This document shows, in pieces, positions 31,988 to 41,005 of a stretch of DNA of 64,000 bases (positions are counted from its first letter, which is position 1; the number at the start of each line of letters is the position of its first letter). The translations under genes were made by a program, and so were the position numbers. Below the pieces are notes generated by a model. It saw nothing but the letters and a program-made list of their open reading frames with translations. It did no database searches and had not been told where the DNA came from. This DNA is from Calidifontibacter indicus (GTDB lineage Bacteria > Actinomycetota > Actinomycetes > Actinomycetales > Dermatophilaceae): assembly GCF_003386865.1 (NCBI RefSeq), contig NZ_QTUA01000001.1, positions 372,001 to 436,000 on the forward strand, read 5' to 3'.

Positions 31988-32227
31988 CTAGGGCCTCTCT
32001 TGAACGAAGTACAGGTTGGACGTCGATCACTTTGCCAGTGATCCGGGGTCGAATCCTGCCCGGGGCCTGCTCGTAGACGACTCCCCAACGTGCCCTAGGC
32101 GTAGGTGGTACCCCGCTGATCTCGAAAGTGAGTGGCGGCCGTCACGGCACCGGCGGGGACGACCGAGCGGGCCCGTTCGTTGCGACAATTGACCGGCCCG
32201 AGGCCCCACCCCGACCAAGGACCCCTG
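31988..32227. other. 240-base gap between the IS and terC
   Basis: Contains the right copy of the CTAG target duplication (31988-31991) and a short hairpin CCGGG..CCCGG around 32039. I see no gene, no tRNA and no recognisable manganese (yybP-ykoY) riboswitch before terC. Confidence 0.4.
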
Positions 32228-33244
32228 TTGACCGTCACCCCACTCGCCTGGACCCTGACCATCGCCGCGATCGTCGGCCTGCTCCTGTTCGACTTCTTCT
32301 TCCACGTGCGCAAGGCACACGAACCCACGCTGCGCGAATCGGCCACCTGGTCGGCGCTGTACGTCGGCATCGCCCTGCTGTTCGGCGTCGGGCTCTGGTT
32401 CGTCGCGGGCAGCGGCCACGGCGGCGACTACTTCGCCGGCTACATCACCGAGAAGGCGCTGAGCGTCGACAACCTCTTCGTGTTCCTGGTGATCATGAGC
32501 AGCTTCAAGGTGCCCCGCGCCTACCAGCAGAAGGTGCTGCTCGTCGGCATCGCCATCGCGCTCGTCGCCCGCACGGTCTTCGTCTTCCTCGGCGCCGCCA
32601 TGATCAACACGTTCAGCTGGACGTTCTACTTCTTCGGCATCGTGCTGCTGCTCACCGCCGGTCACATGCTCAAGCCCGAGGGCACCGACGAACACGACGC
32701 CGACAACATCGTCAGCCGCATCGCCAAGAAGCTGTTCAACGCCTCCGACGAGTACGACGGCGACAAGCTGTTCACCCGCATCGACGGACGTCGCGTGATG
32801 ACGCCGATGCTGCTGGTGATGATCGTCATCGGCGGCACCGACATCCTGTTCGCGCTCGACGCGATTCCGGCGATCTACGGGCTCACCGAGGAGCCCTACA
32901 TCGTGTTCACCGCGACCGCGTTCTCGCTGCTGGGTCTGCGGCAGCTGTACTTCCTGATCGACGAACTGCTCGACCGGTTGGTCTACCTGTCGTACGGCCT
33001 GGCGGTGATCCTCGGGTTCATCGGCGTGAAGCTGCTGCTGCACGCGCTGCACAAGAACTCGCTGCCGTTCATCAACGACGGCAACCCGGTCGACGTGATC
33101 GAGCTGACCACACCGGTGTCGCTCGGCGTGATCATCGGGGTGCTGGTCGTGACCGTCGTCGCCTCCCTGCTGGCATCGCGTCACGACGACAAGACGGACG
33201 GGGCCGACAAGACCGACAGGACCGTCGAGGCACCCGCCGACTGA
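32228..33244 (+). CDS. TerC/Alx family membrane protein
   Basis: A 338-residue integral membrane protein with about nine helices. Family signatures: LTIAAIVGLLLFDFFFHVRK at the start, YFAGYITEKALSVDNLFVFL with the conserved Glu and Asp pair, and IVIGGTDILFALDAIPAIYG with a second acidic helix. Members export manganese or help load metals onto secreted proteins; the name tellurium resistance is historical. TTG 32228 is chosen because AAGGA lies seven bases upstream and the conserved region starts immediately. The C-terminal ~25 residues are a charged Asp/Lys tail in the cytoplasm. Confidence 0.88.
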   Translation: MTVTPLAWTLTIAAIVGLLLFDFFFHVRKAHEPTLRESATWSALYVGIALLFGVGLWFVAGSGHGGDYFAGYITEKALSVDNLFVFLVIMSSFKVPRAYQQKVLLVGIAIALVARTVFVFLGAAMINTFSWTFYFFGIVLLLTAGHMLKPEGTDEHDADNIVSRIAKKLFNASDEYDGDKLFTRIDGRRVMTPMLLVMIVIGGTDILFALDAIPAIYGLTEEPYIVFTATAFSLLGLRQLYFLIDELLDRLVYLSYGLAVILGFIGVKLLLHALHKNSLPFINDGNPVDVIELTTPVSLGVIIGVLVVTVVASLLASRHDDKTDGADKTDRTVEAPAD

Positions 33245-33322
33245 GGCTCGCAGCCGCATCCCCGACCTTCGAACTGGTCGGCGCGCTCGTCGACCGGCGG
33301 CGCAGCGGGCCGACCGGGCGGC

Positions 33323-33802
33323 TCAGGCGTAGTTCAGTTGGCGCGAGAACACTCGGCGCGGACGGCTGGCGCGGCCGGTCGACATGGTGCAGTCGGGGCG
33401 CAGCGCCGCCAGGCGGTCGAGGGCGGGGTCCCACAACCGCACCCAGGGGGTGGCGATGTTGGACCGCACCGCGTAGGTGACGGCGACCTCGCAGCCGCGC
33501 TCGGCCGGCAACGCCCGCACCGACACGATGTCGTAGCCGTCCTGCACGACCTTGGCGTCGTCGACATGCCAGGTGAGGTCGAAGCCGTACCGGTTGAAGT
33601 CGAGGCAGCGACCGCTGATCGTGCGCCCCAGTCGCTCGCTGCTGAAGTGGAAGTCGTCGCCGCGACCGAACGGCGGTTCGTAGATCGCGTCGTCGAGGTG
33701 GGGCCAGAGCCACTGCGCCAACATGGTGGGGTCGACCCAGGCCGCCAACAGCTCCGACGCGGGCAGGTGCCCGTGCCGACGGAAGATGTGGTCCTGGTTC
33801 AT
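33323..33802 (-). CDS. SRPBCC (AHSA1-like) domain protein
   Basis: A 159-residue START/AHSA1-type protein. The usual order is visible: a first strand (HIFRRHGHLPASELLAAWVDP), MLAQWLWP, ISGRCLDFNRYGFDLTWHVDD and CEVAVTYAVRSN, and a final helix with LDRLAALRP. SRPBCC proteins hold hydrophobic ligands in a deep pocket; the ligand here is not known. It is divergent from trmL across a region with three inverted repeats. ATG 33802. Confidence 0.7.
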   Translation of the reverse strand: MNQDHIFRRHGHLPASELLAAWVDPTMLAQWLWPHLDDAIYEPPFGRGDDFHFSSERLGRTISGRCLDFNRYGFDLTWHVDDAKVVQDGYDIVSVRALPAERGCEVAVTYAVRSNIATPWVRLWDPALDRLAALRPDCTMSTGRASRPRRVFSRQLNYA

Positions 33803-33842
33803 GCCGGCGAGATTAGTGATCGGGCGGCCTACTCAGAAGTTG

Positions 33843-33928
33843 AGAATGGCCCGATCGACCATTCTTGACCAAGATTTTAATGTTCTGGATCTTGGATATT
33901 CGGAATATCTTTTCGATTCAAATCGAAA
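33843..33928. promoter_or_regulatory. three consecutive inverted repeats upstream of trmL
   Basis: AGAATGG..CCATTCT (33843-33865, 9-base spacer), GATATTC-G-GAATATC (33895-33909, perfect) and TTTCGATT-CA-AATCGAAA (33911-33928, perfect). The region is strikingly AT-rich for this genome. It lies between the divergent SRPBCC gene and trmL, with the last palindrome ending 26 bases before the start codon. Confidence 0.6.
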
Positions 33929-33953
33929 CATCGCTACAGGAGGAAGCAAGAGA

Positions 33954-34481
33954 GTGTCAGTGTCCAATTCGCCTGCACCGCAGCCGTCCCCACCCCTGCT
34001 GCACGTCGCGTTCTTCGAGCCGCAGATTCCACCGAACACCGGCAACGCGATTCGCCTGGCCGCCTGCACTCCGGTGCATCTGCACCTAGTGGAGCCGCTC
34101 GGTTTCTCCCTCGAAGACACCCAATTGCGCCGGGCCGGCCTCGATTACCACGACCTGGCACATGTCACCGTCCACCCCGATCTGACGCACCTGTTCGACG
34201 CCCTGCCGGACGCCCGGACGTTCGCGTTCACCGGCCGCGGCGACGTCGTCTTCACCGATGTGGAGTACCGCGCGGGCGACCTGTTGTTGTTCGGGCGCGA
34301 GGCCGACGGCCTGCCCGCCGAGGTGCTCGGCCATCCGCGGATCACCGCCCAACTGCGGCTGCCGATGCTGCCCGGACGCCGTTCGCTCAACCTCAGCAAC
34401 ACCGCGTCGATCGCGGTCTACGAAGCGTGGCGGCAACTCGACTACGTGGTGCCCAACGACAGCGCGGCCACGGTCTCGTAG
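33954..34481 (+). CDS. trmL: tRNA (cytidine(34)-2'-O)-methyltransferase
   Basis: A 175-residue SPOUT-class methyltransferase that 2'-O-methylates the wobble base of certain leucine tRNAs using S-adenosylmethionine. The trefoil-knot signatures are present: FFEPQIPPNTGNAIRLAACT at the N-terminus, LLLFGREADGLPAEVL in the middle and LPMLPGRRSLNLSNTASIAV near the end. GTG 33954 has AGGAGG ten bases upstream, better than an ATG further upstream. Its 3' end overlaps thpR on the other strand by 40 bases. Confidence 0.92.
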   Translation: MSVSNSPAPQPSPPLLHVAFFEPQIPPNTGNAIRLAACTPVHLHLVEPLGFSLEDTQLRRAGLDYHDLAHVTVHPDLTHLFDALPDARTFAFTGRGDVVFTDVEYRAGDLLLFGREADGLPAEVLGHPRITAQLRLPMLPGRRSLNLSNTASIAVYEAWRQLDYVVPNDSAATVS

Positions 34482-34978
34482 CGCGGGCGCCCGGCCGGAC
34501 CTTCGCGCAGGTGCGACTCGATGAGTTCGACGTCGTCGACCCACCACGGCGCCGACCGGAAGGTGTCGAGCACCTGCAGCCACTTGCGCGCGTCCGTCGA
34601 CCGGTGCAGGCGGGCGAGCGTGAGGTGTCCGACGAAGCGTTGCCCGTCGGGGGTGGCGCCGGCGTTGTTGCAGGTGCCGCGCACCCCGGCGGCGAGCGCC
34701 CCGAGGTCGGCGGCGGGTGCCAGCCACAGCACCTTCGCGCTCAGTGCATCGGGGAAGGCGCCGGCGCCGGCCAGGGAGAGTTGGAAGGGGTCGTGCTTGG
34801 CCGCCGTCCGCTCGAGCGCCTCGACGAGGTCATCGACCCGGTGCGGTTGCACGGACGGCAGGAAGGCCAGGGTGAGGTGCCACTGCTCGGGGTCGATCCA
34901 CGGCATTCCGTGGCGGGGCCCGAGAAACTCGGCGAGTTCTTCCTTGATCTCCGGTGGCGGCACGACGGCCACGAACAT
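34442..34978 (-). CDS. thpR: RNA 2',3'-cyclic phosphodiesterase
   Basis: A ~178-residue 2H phosphoesterase that opens 2',3'-cyclic phosphates on RNA or ligates tRNA halves in vitro. The paired catalytic motifs are WHLTLAFLP (H34) and GHLTLARLH in the second half. ATG 34978 (MFVAVVPPPEIKEEL) fits the family start; GTG 34993 in frame is another option. Convergent overlap with trmL. Confidence 0.85.
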   Translation of the reverse strand: MFVAVVPPPEIKEELAEFLGPRHGMPWIDPEQWHLTLAFLPSVQPHRVDDLVEALERTAAKHDPFQLSLAGAGAFPDALSAKVLWLAPAADLGALAAGVRGTCNNAGATPDGQRFVGHLTLARLHRSTDARKWLQVLDTFRSAPWWVDDVELIESHLREGPAGRPRYETVAALSLGTT

Positions 34979-35084
34979 TCGGTGCGCGGTCACCGTCCGG
35001 CTGGGGTGCTCGTCGAAGCTGCGTTCATCATGGTGTCGACGATAGCCCGCGACCCGGGGCGGCGGGCACGGCAAGATGGCGGTC

Positions 35085-36128
35085 ATGACGATGCACGCTG
35101 ACGACTACCGGGCGGATCGCGGCCGCTACGACTCGATGACCTACCGGCGGTGCGGCCGCAGCGGTCTGCGACTGCCGGCGATCTCGCTCGGCCTCTGGCA
35201 CAACTTCGGCGACGACTTCACGCTCGACAGCCAGCGCGCCACCCTGCGCCGCGCGTTCGACCTCGGTGTCACCCACTTCGACCTCGCGAACAACTACGGC
35301 CCGCCGTACGGCAGCGCCGAACGCAACTTCGGCACGATCTTCGCCCAGGACTTCAAGCGGTATCGCGACGAGCTGGTGATCTCCAGCAAGGCCGGTTACG
35401 ACATGTGGCCGGGTCCGTACGGCCAGGGCGGTGGCGGACGGAAGTACCTCATCTCCTCGCTCGACCAGTCGCTGCAGCGGATGGGCCTCGACTACGTCGA
35501 CATCTTCTACAGCCACCGGTTCGACCCGGACACCCCGCTGGAGGAGACGATGGGCGCGCTCGACTCGATCGTGCGCGCGGGCAAGGCGTTGTACGTCGGC
35601 ATCTCCTCCTACAGCGGCGAGCGCACCCGCGAGGCCGTGCAGATCCTGCGGTCGCTCGGCACGCCGCTGCTGATCCACCAGCCGTCGTACTCGATGTTGA
35701 ACCGCTGGGTGGAGGAAGACCTGCTCGACGTGCTCGGCGAGACCGGTGTCGGCTGCATCGCGTTCTCGCCGCTCGCCCAGGGCATGCTGACCAACAAATA
35801 CCTGGACGGCGTGCCCGCCGATTCGCGTGCGGCGCAGGGCAAGTCGTTGTCGGCCGAGCTGTTGACGGAGCAGAACCTCAAGCACGTGCGAGCCCTCAAC
35901 GAGATCGCCTCGTCGCGCGGGCAGTCACTGGCGCAGATGGCGTTGGCGTGGGTGTTGCGCGACGAGCGGGTCACCTCGGCACTGGTCGGTGCCTCGAGCG
36001 TGAGCCAGTTGGAGAACAGCCTCGGCGCGCTCGACAACCTCGAGTTCACCGACCACGAACTCGAGACCATCGACGGTCACGCGGTCGAGGCCGGCATCAA
36101 CCTGTGGAAGACCTCCAGCGACAGCTGA
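35085..36128 (+). CDS. aldo/keto reductase (YghZ-like)
   Basis: A ~347-residue AKR of the L-glyceraldehyde-3-phosphate/methylglyoxal reductase subgroup, using NADPH. The catalytic tetrad is present: Asp and Tyr in THFDLANNYGPPYGSAERNFG, Lys in VISSKAGYDMWPGPYG, and His in YVDIFYSHRFDPD. PGGxGRKYL and LVGASSVSQLENSL agree with the family. Start codons at 35076, 35085 and 35091 are all possible; no clear ribosome site separates them. It likely detoxifies reactive aldehydes. Confidence 0.9.
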   Translation: MTMHADDYRADRGRYDSMTYRRCGRSGLRLPAISLGLWHNFGDDFTLDSQRATLRRAFDLGVTHFDLANNYGPPYGSAERNFGTIFAQDFKRYRDELVISSKAGYDMWPGPYGQGGGGRKYLISSLDQSLQRMGLDYVDIFYSHRFDPDTPLEETMGALDSIVRAGKALYVGISSYSGERTREAVQILRSLGTPLLIHQPSYSMLNRWVEEDLLDVLGETGVGCIAFSPLAQGMLTNKYLDGVPADSRAAQGKSLSAELLTEQNLKHVRALNEIASSRGQSLAQMALAWVLRDERVTSALVGASSVSQLENSLGALDNLEFTDHELETIDGHAVEAGINLWKTSSDS

Positions 36129-36186
36129 GGTTCACACGGGCCGGACGGCTCTGGAAGTCACCCGAGAACACTCGGTCGCTGGGGAG

Positions 36187-37656
36187 TCAGCGGGTCAGCC
36201 GATCGAGGAACGCGACGAGCAGTCGCTCGCGCAGCGCCGGGGTGGCCACCGAGAGCAGGGCGTTGACCTCGGCCATCCGGGTCGGTAGGGCCGGCTGACC
36301 GCCGTCGGCGGCAAGCCCGGCGAGGGCGATGAGTCCGTCGAAGTCGGCGTCGGAGAGGGTCGCCGGGTCGAGCGAACGGGCCGCTTCGGCGAGCCCGGGG
36401 TCGACCGTCACGGGGCCGAGTTCGCGTGCCGCCTCGACGGATTCGCGCAGGGCAGCGATCACGGCGTCGATCACGTCGAGGCTCGCCGCGCTCATCGACA
36501 GGTGCATGGTGGCCGGGGTGTCGCCGTACGCCAGTTGGGCCTGCACATAGTGCCCGCGGGCTTGCATCTCGTCGACGACGACGAGCACGTCGACCTGCGG
36601 GTCGCGCGATGCGACCGCGACCAGCGTCGACTCCGGTGCGGCGACCACCTCCAGAGGTTCGGGCACGGCGTCCGCGAAGGTGACTGCGGCCCGGTGGGCG
36701 CGCCGCGCCAACTCGGCGTAGCCGGAGCGACCGTGGGCGCGGGTGACCGCCCACGCGGCGGCGAGCGGGCCGCCCGAACGCGTCGACTGGGTGGTGGAGT
36801 TGAGCATCGTGTAGCCCGGCCAGTCGGCGCAGGCGAAGAACTGCGGCAGCCGCAGCGAGGGGTCGCGGTGCAGCAGCACCGACACACCCTTGGGCGTGTA
36901 GGCGTACTTGTGCAGATCGACGCTGAGGCTCGTGACGCCGGCGACACCGAGATTCCAGGGTGCGGCGGTGTCGAGGAAGGGCAGCACCCAGCCGCCGATG
37001 CAGGCGTCGACATGCAGGCGCACGCCGCGGTCGAGGGCCAACCGACCGAGTGCCTCGATCGGGTCGATCACACCGTGGGCGTACGACGGCGCCGAGCCGA
37101 CGAGCAGCACGGTGCTGCCGTCGATCGCAGCAGCCATCGCGTCGACGTCGGCCCGGTGGTCGGCGCCGACCGGCACCACCACCGCCCGCACTCCGAAGTA
37201 GTGCGCGGCCTTGTGAAATGCGGCGTGCGCGGTCGAGGGGATGACCATCGACGGGTTCGACACGTCGGGGCGGGCGTCCCGGGCGGTCTGCACGGCGAGC
37301 AGGATCGACTCGGTGCCGCCGGAGGTGACGGTGCCGACGAATCCGGCTGGTGCGCCGGTGAATTCGCCTGCCATGGCCACCAGGTCTCGTTCCATCGCCA
37401 GCAGCGACGGGAAGGCCGTGGGGTCGAGTCCGTTCGACTCGCCGAACATCGCCAGCGCCTCCAGACCGAGCCCGTCGACGTCTGGCCGGCCGGAGTCGTA
37501 CACATAGGCGAAGGTGCTGCCGCCGTGGGTGGGCACGTCGAGCGAGCGCAGCCGCTGCAGTTCGGTGCGGAAGGTGTCGAGGTCGGTATCAGTGTCGGTG
37601 TCGTTGTTGGTGTCGGTGTTGGTGTCGGTGTTGGTGTCGTTGTGGTGCGCTGTCAT
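36187..37656 (-). CDS. PLP-dependent group II decarboxylase
   Basis: A 489-residue PLP enzyme of the glutamate decarboxylase/sphingosine phosphate lyase type. SGGTESILLAVQTA, HAAFHKAAHYFG (His stacking on PLP), LHVDACIGG (D217) and SVDLHKYAYTPKG with the cofactor lysine K250 are visible. The substrate is unknown; it could be an amino acid or a sphingoid phosphate. Residues ~6-25 consist of DTNTDT-type repeats encoded by hexanucleotide repeats, outside the conserved region. The downstream transporter gene overlaps by four bases (ATGA), so they are one operon. Confidence 0.85.
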   Translation of the reverse strand: MTAHHNDTNTDTNTDTNNDTDTDTDLDTFRTELQRLRSLDVPTHGGSTFAYVYDSGRPDVDGLGLEALAMFGESNGLDPTAFPSLLAMERDLVAMAGEFTGAPAGFVGTVTSGGTESILLAVQTARDARPDVSNPSMVIPSTAHAAFHKAAHYFGVRAVVVPVGADHRADVDAMAAAIDGSTVLLVGSAPSYAHGVIDPIEALGRLALDRGVRLHVDACIGGWVLPFLDTAAPWNLGVAGVTSLSVDLHKYAYTPKGVSVLLHRDPSLRLPQFFACADWPGYTMLNSTTQSTRSGGPLAAAWAVTRAHGRSGYAELARRAHRAAVTFADAVPEPLEVVAAPESTLVAVASRDPQVDVLVVVDEMQARGHYVQAQLAYGDTPATMHLSMSAASLDVIDAVIAALRESVEAARELGPVTVDPGLAEAARSLDPATLSDADFDGLIALAGLAADGGQPALPTRMAEVNALLSVATPALRERLLVAFLDRLTR

Positions 37657-38951
37657 GCGGGCTCCTGGCGGCCGAGGCGGTAGCGGGTGAGGAAGAACAA
37701 CGAGCAGGCGACGATGACGGCCGGCAGTACGGTGAAGCCGAGACCGATCGCGGTGACTGCCGAATCCGACTGCGCGGCAAGCCCGTCGGTCGACGACACG
37801 TATCCGCCGAGCGCGAGCACGGCCGCGTAGACGAACGGCCCGAGCGCCAGGCCGAGGGTCTCACCCGCCGTCCAGACGCCGGTGAAGACGCCGATGCGGT
37901 TCTCCCCGCTGGTGCGGGCATCGGCCGCTGCCACGTCGGGCAGCATCGCCATCGGGAACATCTGGGCGCCCGCGTAGCCCACCCCGACCACGGCGACGGC
38001 GAGTGCCGCGACGACTGCGCCGAGGTGCATGCCGGCGAAGGCGAGCACCGCCCCGCCACCGAGCAGCACCGAGCTGATCAGGTAGCCGCGCCGTTTGTCG
38101 CGGCGTTCGGCGTAGCGCTGCCACAACGGGGTGACGAGCAGGGCCGGGCCGACGAAGCACACGAACAGCACGCTCGACATTCCCTTGTCGCGCAACACAC
38201 TTCGCGCGACGTAGTCGACGCCGGCGAGCATCACACCGGTCGCTAGCGCCTGCAACACGAAGGTCGTGATGAGGTGGCGGAACGGCCGACTCGCCCAGAC
38301 GACCCGCAACTGGTCACGCAGCGATCCGCCGGCCCCGACAACATCGCGGGTCGGTGCACCGTCGGTGCCCCGCCACGCGGCGAGCGCGCCGACCGCGATG
38401 AGCAACCCGACGAAGATGCCCACCCCGCGATAGCCGGCCCAGTCGCGGATCACCGGCGAGAGTCCACCACTGATCAGGATCGCGAGTGCCAGGATCGCCA
38501 CCCGCCAGGTCATCAGGCGGGTGCGTTCGTCGTAGTCGTCGGTGAGTTCGGCCGGCATTGCGACGTAGGGCACTTGGAAGAACGCGTACGCACTCGCGCA
38601 GGCGAGGAAGAACAGCAGCACCCATCCGCCGGCGATCACGGTCGGGGAGGTCGGGCCGGCGAACATGATCGCGAAGAGCACCGCCAGCGCGAGGCCGGCG
38701 CGCACCAGGAACGGACGGCGCCGCCCGGCCGGCGAGGTGCTGCGGTCACTGATCCGGCCGGCGATCGGGTTGAGCACGACGTCCCACGCCTTGGGCAGGA
38801 ACACCATCAGGCCCGCCACCGCGGCGGTGATGCCGAGTCGGTCGGTCAGGTAGGGCAACAGCAGCAGCCCCGGCACGGTGCCGAACGACCCCGTCGCCAC
38901 CGATCCGAGTCCGTACCCGACCCGGACTCTGCGGGGCAGCACTTCGGTCAT
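37653..38951 (-). CDS. GPH-type MFS symporter (MelB-like)
   Basis: A 432-residue membrane transporter with 12 helices of the glycoside-pentoside-hexuronide:cation symporter type: WDVVLNPIAGRISDRSTSPAGRRRPFL, FFQVPYVAMPAELTDDYDER and GENRIGVFTGVWTAGETLGL are the typical segments. It is translated upstream of the PLP decarboxylase with a four-base overlap. GPH proteins usually carry sugars with Na+ or H+; coupling to a decarboxylase is unusual and makes the substrate uncertain. ATG 38951. Confidence 0.85.
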   Translation of the reverse strand: MTEVLPRRVRVGYGLGSVATGSFGTVPGLLLLPYLTDRLGITAAVAGLMVFLPKAWDVVLNPIAGRISDRSTSPAGRRRPFLVRAGLALAVLFAIMFAGPTSPTVIAGGWVLLFFLACASAYAFFQVPYVAMPAELTDDYDERTRLMTWRVAILALAILISGGLSPVIRDWAGYRGVGIFVGLLIAVGALAAWRGTDGAPTRDVVGAGGSLRDQLRVVWASRPFRHLITTFVLQALATGVMLAGVDYVARSVLRDKGMSSVLFVCFVGPALLVTPLWQRYAERRDKRRGYLISSVLLGGGAVLAFAGMHLGAVVAALAVAVVGVGYAGAQMFPMAMLPDVAAADARTSGENRIGVFTGVWTAGETLGLALGPFVYAAVLALGGYVSSTDGLAAQSDSAVTAIGLGFTVLPAVIVACSLFFLTRYRLGRQEPA

Positions 38952-39086
38952 GCCCGGAAACTACCTGGGCTCACCGAGTCGGCGTCGGGTTTCGACGTGG
39001 GCTGCTCGACCTGGGTCGTCATATCCCACTGCCCACGACGGCGACATCAGGACGGCGGTTGGACGGTGGCCGACCCACCGCTCAGC

Positions 39087-40982
39087 TCATGGGTCGGTGA
39101 GGTCGCGCCAGGTTTCGGTCAGTCCGGGCGTGGTGCGGTAGGTGTGACCGGTGGGTGAGGTCCACTCGACGATCCCTGTGGGGTGCAACCGGATCCGCCA
39201 CTGGGATTGCTTCATCCGGTGGTGACGCCGACACAGGCATTCGAGGTTGACCGTTGCGGTAGGTCCCTGGGGCCATTCGACGGCGTGGTCGAGGTCGACG
39301 TTCTTGATCGCGGGACGGTCACAGCCCGGTGCCCGACACCGCTGGTCCCTGGTTTTCACGTACCTGGCCATCGTGGGTGGCGGCCGGTAGCTGTCGCTGG
39401 CCATGGTGTTGGCGGTGGGTTCGCCGGTGACGGGGTCGAACTCGAAGCTACTCACGGTGACCTTGTCGGCGAACCTGGCCAGGTCGGCCAGGCTGTCGGC
39501 GTCGATCGCACCGGCGCGGGCGTGGACGCTCGTCGCGCCCCGGTCACGCATGTCGGACACGAAGGCCCGGCCGTCACTGTCTCCTCGACCCCTGGTACGT
39601 CCACCAAACGCTGCCGGTGTCTCTGGCTCGACGTACGGCTCACTGGCCGGCGGTTCAGCATCACCGTCGCCCCCACGGTGACTGTCGTCGCCACGGGTGC
39701 TGTTCTTGCTGTCGTCGCCATCCTTGCTGGCCTGGCCGGCAGTACCGGCAGCAGCGGTGGGTGCCTGGTTGGCGGGTTTGGTCCAGGTGTTCCCCGCGGT
39801 GCCGAAGGTCGGGGTGAGCACCTGGATGTCGAGGTTCAGGGTGACGTTGCGCATCGCGAGGTCGAAGAACGCATCGACCCGGTACTCGCCCAGGGTTTTG
39901 TCGGACTCGTCGCCGTGTTTCATCGCGAACGCCAACTGGTCGATCGCGTCCTTGACCGCGGTGATCTGCCCGTTGTCCCCGATGATCGTCAGCATCGACA
40001 ACCCCGGTGTCGGGTGCGGATCCTGGAACACCCCACACTGCTGCGCCCTCGTCTTCCGCGCCGTCTCTCGAGCTGCGGAGGGTTGATGCTTCCCCACCAA
40101 CGTCCGGCACGATTTGCGTGCCTGACCCCTGGTGGTCTGGTGGACTCCCCGGCCGAGGATCTCCGCCTCGACCGTTTCGCACACGTCCGGGGAGGCGTCC
40201 TGCAACTCCGTCGCAATATCCGCCGCCGTATCCAAGTTCGCCCGGCCGGCAGCGACTTCCCGCAACAGGTTCGGAGTCCTCGTGACCAGCCGGGCGGAGC
40301 GTTGCACTAACCCGATCCCGGCCTGGATCCCCAACCCCAACTCCGCGGCGACGGTGTCGGCGGAGTACATGCTGGTGAACCCTTCACCGTGCCGCACCCA
40401 CGGCGTCTTCCTCGTGCCCTGCGGACCGTCGGGGTGCTCCCACCGCGCGAACTCCGCAATCGAACGAGCCCGCACCGCTTCCATCGACTGCGCCGCTTGA
40501 TGCGCGAACCGGGTCGCATCCTCGAACAACGTCATCCGATCGAACACCCGAGACTCCGCCACCAACACCTCATCCAGACCAGCGCCCGAATCGAGGTCCG
40601 TTCCCAGCTCCGAGCCCAGGTCGACATTGAGGTCGGTGTCCAGCGAGTCGCCGGCCGACCCGCCACCCGCAGCAGCCGTAAACGAGGCCGATCCCGCCAG
40701 GACAGCAGGGGCTGTGGTGTCGGGGAACAGGTCGTACCCGAGGAGGGCGTCGGGTTCGTCGACCGTGAACGGGTCGTCCTGCCCGAGCAACTCGTAGGCG
40801 TGTGCGCTGAGGATCTTGGAGATGATCAGCATGATCGTCACCGGGTTCGCACCCGGCACCAAATGAGGGTGGGACGCCAACTCGATCGCGGCGTCCAACC
40901 CGTCTTCGAAGATCACAGATTCAAGCAACTCGGCCGGGTCGATACCGCCCGGTCGAGCCTCGAAATCTGGTGTCCCCTCCAT
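39087..40982 (-). CDS. DUF222 / HNH endonuclease domain protein
   Basis: A 631-residue protein of the 13E12-like family: an N-terminal helical DUF222 region (DAIDQLAFAMKHG, LGEYRVDAFFDLAMRN), a disordered Asp/Gly/Lys-rich linker (~430-480) and a C-terminal HNH domain, RCRAPGCDRPAIKNVDLDHA followed by NLECLCRRHHRMKQ. The His, Asn and Cys ligands for the metal and structural zinc are present. ATG 40982 is chosen; the frame is open further upstream, across a LexA-like box. Multiple copies per genome are common in actinobacteria; activity and target are unknown. Confidence 0.88.
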   Translation of the reverse strand: MEGTPDFEARPGGIDPAELLESVIFEDGLDAAIELASHPHLVPGANPVTIMLIISKILSAHAYELLGQDDPFTVDEPDALLGYDLFPDTTAPAVLAGSASFTAAAGGGSAGDSLDTDLNVDLGSELGTDLDSGAGLDEVLVAESRVFDRMTLFEDATRFAHQAAQSMEAVRARSIAEFARWEHPDGPQGTRKTPWVRHGEGFTSMYSADTVAAELGLGIQAGIGLVQRSARLVTRTPNLLREVAAGRANLDTAADIATELQDASPDVCETVEAEILGRGVHQTTRGQARKSCRTLVGKHQPSAARETARKTRAQQCGVFQDPHPTPGLSMLTIIGDNGQITAVKDAIDQLAFAMKHGDESDKTLGEYRVDAFFDLAMRNVTLNLDIQVLTPTFGTAGNTWTKPANQAPTAAAGTAGQASKDGDDSKNSTRGDDSHRGGDGDAEPPASEPYVEPETPAAFGGRTRGRGDSDGRAFVSDMRDRGATSVHARAGAIDADSLADLARFADKVTVSSFEFDPVTGEPTANTMASDSYRPPPTMARYVKTRDQRCRAPGCDRPAIKNVDLDHAVEWPQGPTATVNLECLCRRHHRMKQSQWRIRLHPTGIVEWTSPTGHTYRTTPGLTETWRDLTDP

Positions 40983-40989
40983 GCACTTA

Positions 40990-41005
40990 TCATACACGTG
41001 TTCGA
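40990..41005 (-). promoter_or_regulatory. LexA-like (SOS) box before the DUF222-HNH gene
   Basis: TCATACACGTGTTCGA matches the actinobacterial SOS consensus TCGAAC-N4-GTTCGA in 10 of 12 fixed positions; it overlaps the perfect 14-bp palindrome CGTGTTCGAACACG (40997-41010). It lies 8-23 bases upstream of the start codon. Confidence 0.5.

Noticed and set aside
32030-32060. tRNA fragment as an integration site beside the IS
   Set aside because: GGGTCGAATCC resembles a T-loop, but the 5-bp T-stem and acceptor do not pair.
31992-32227. Manganese (yybP-ykoY) riboswitch before terC
   Set aside because: I could not match the conserved internal-loop segments; only an unrelated short hairpin is present.
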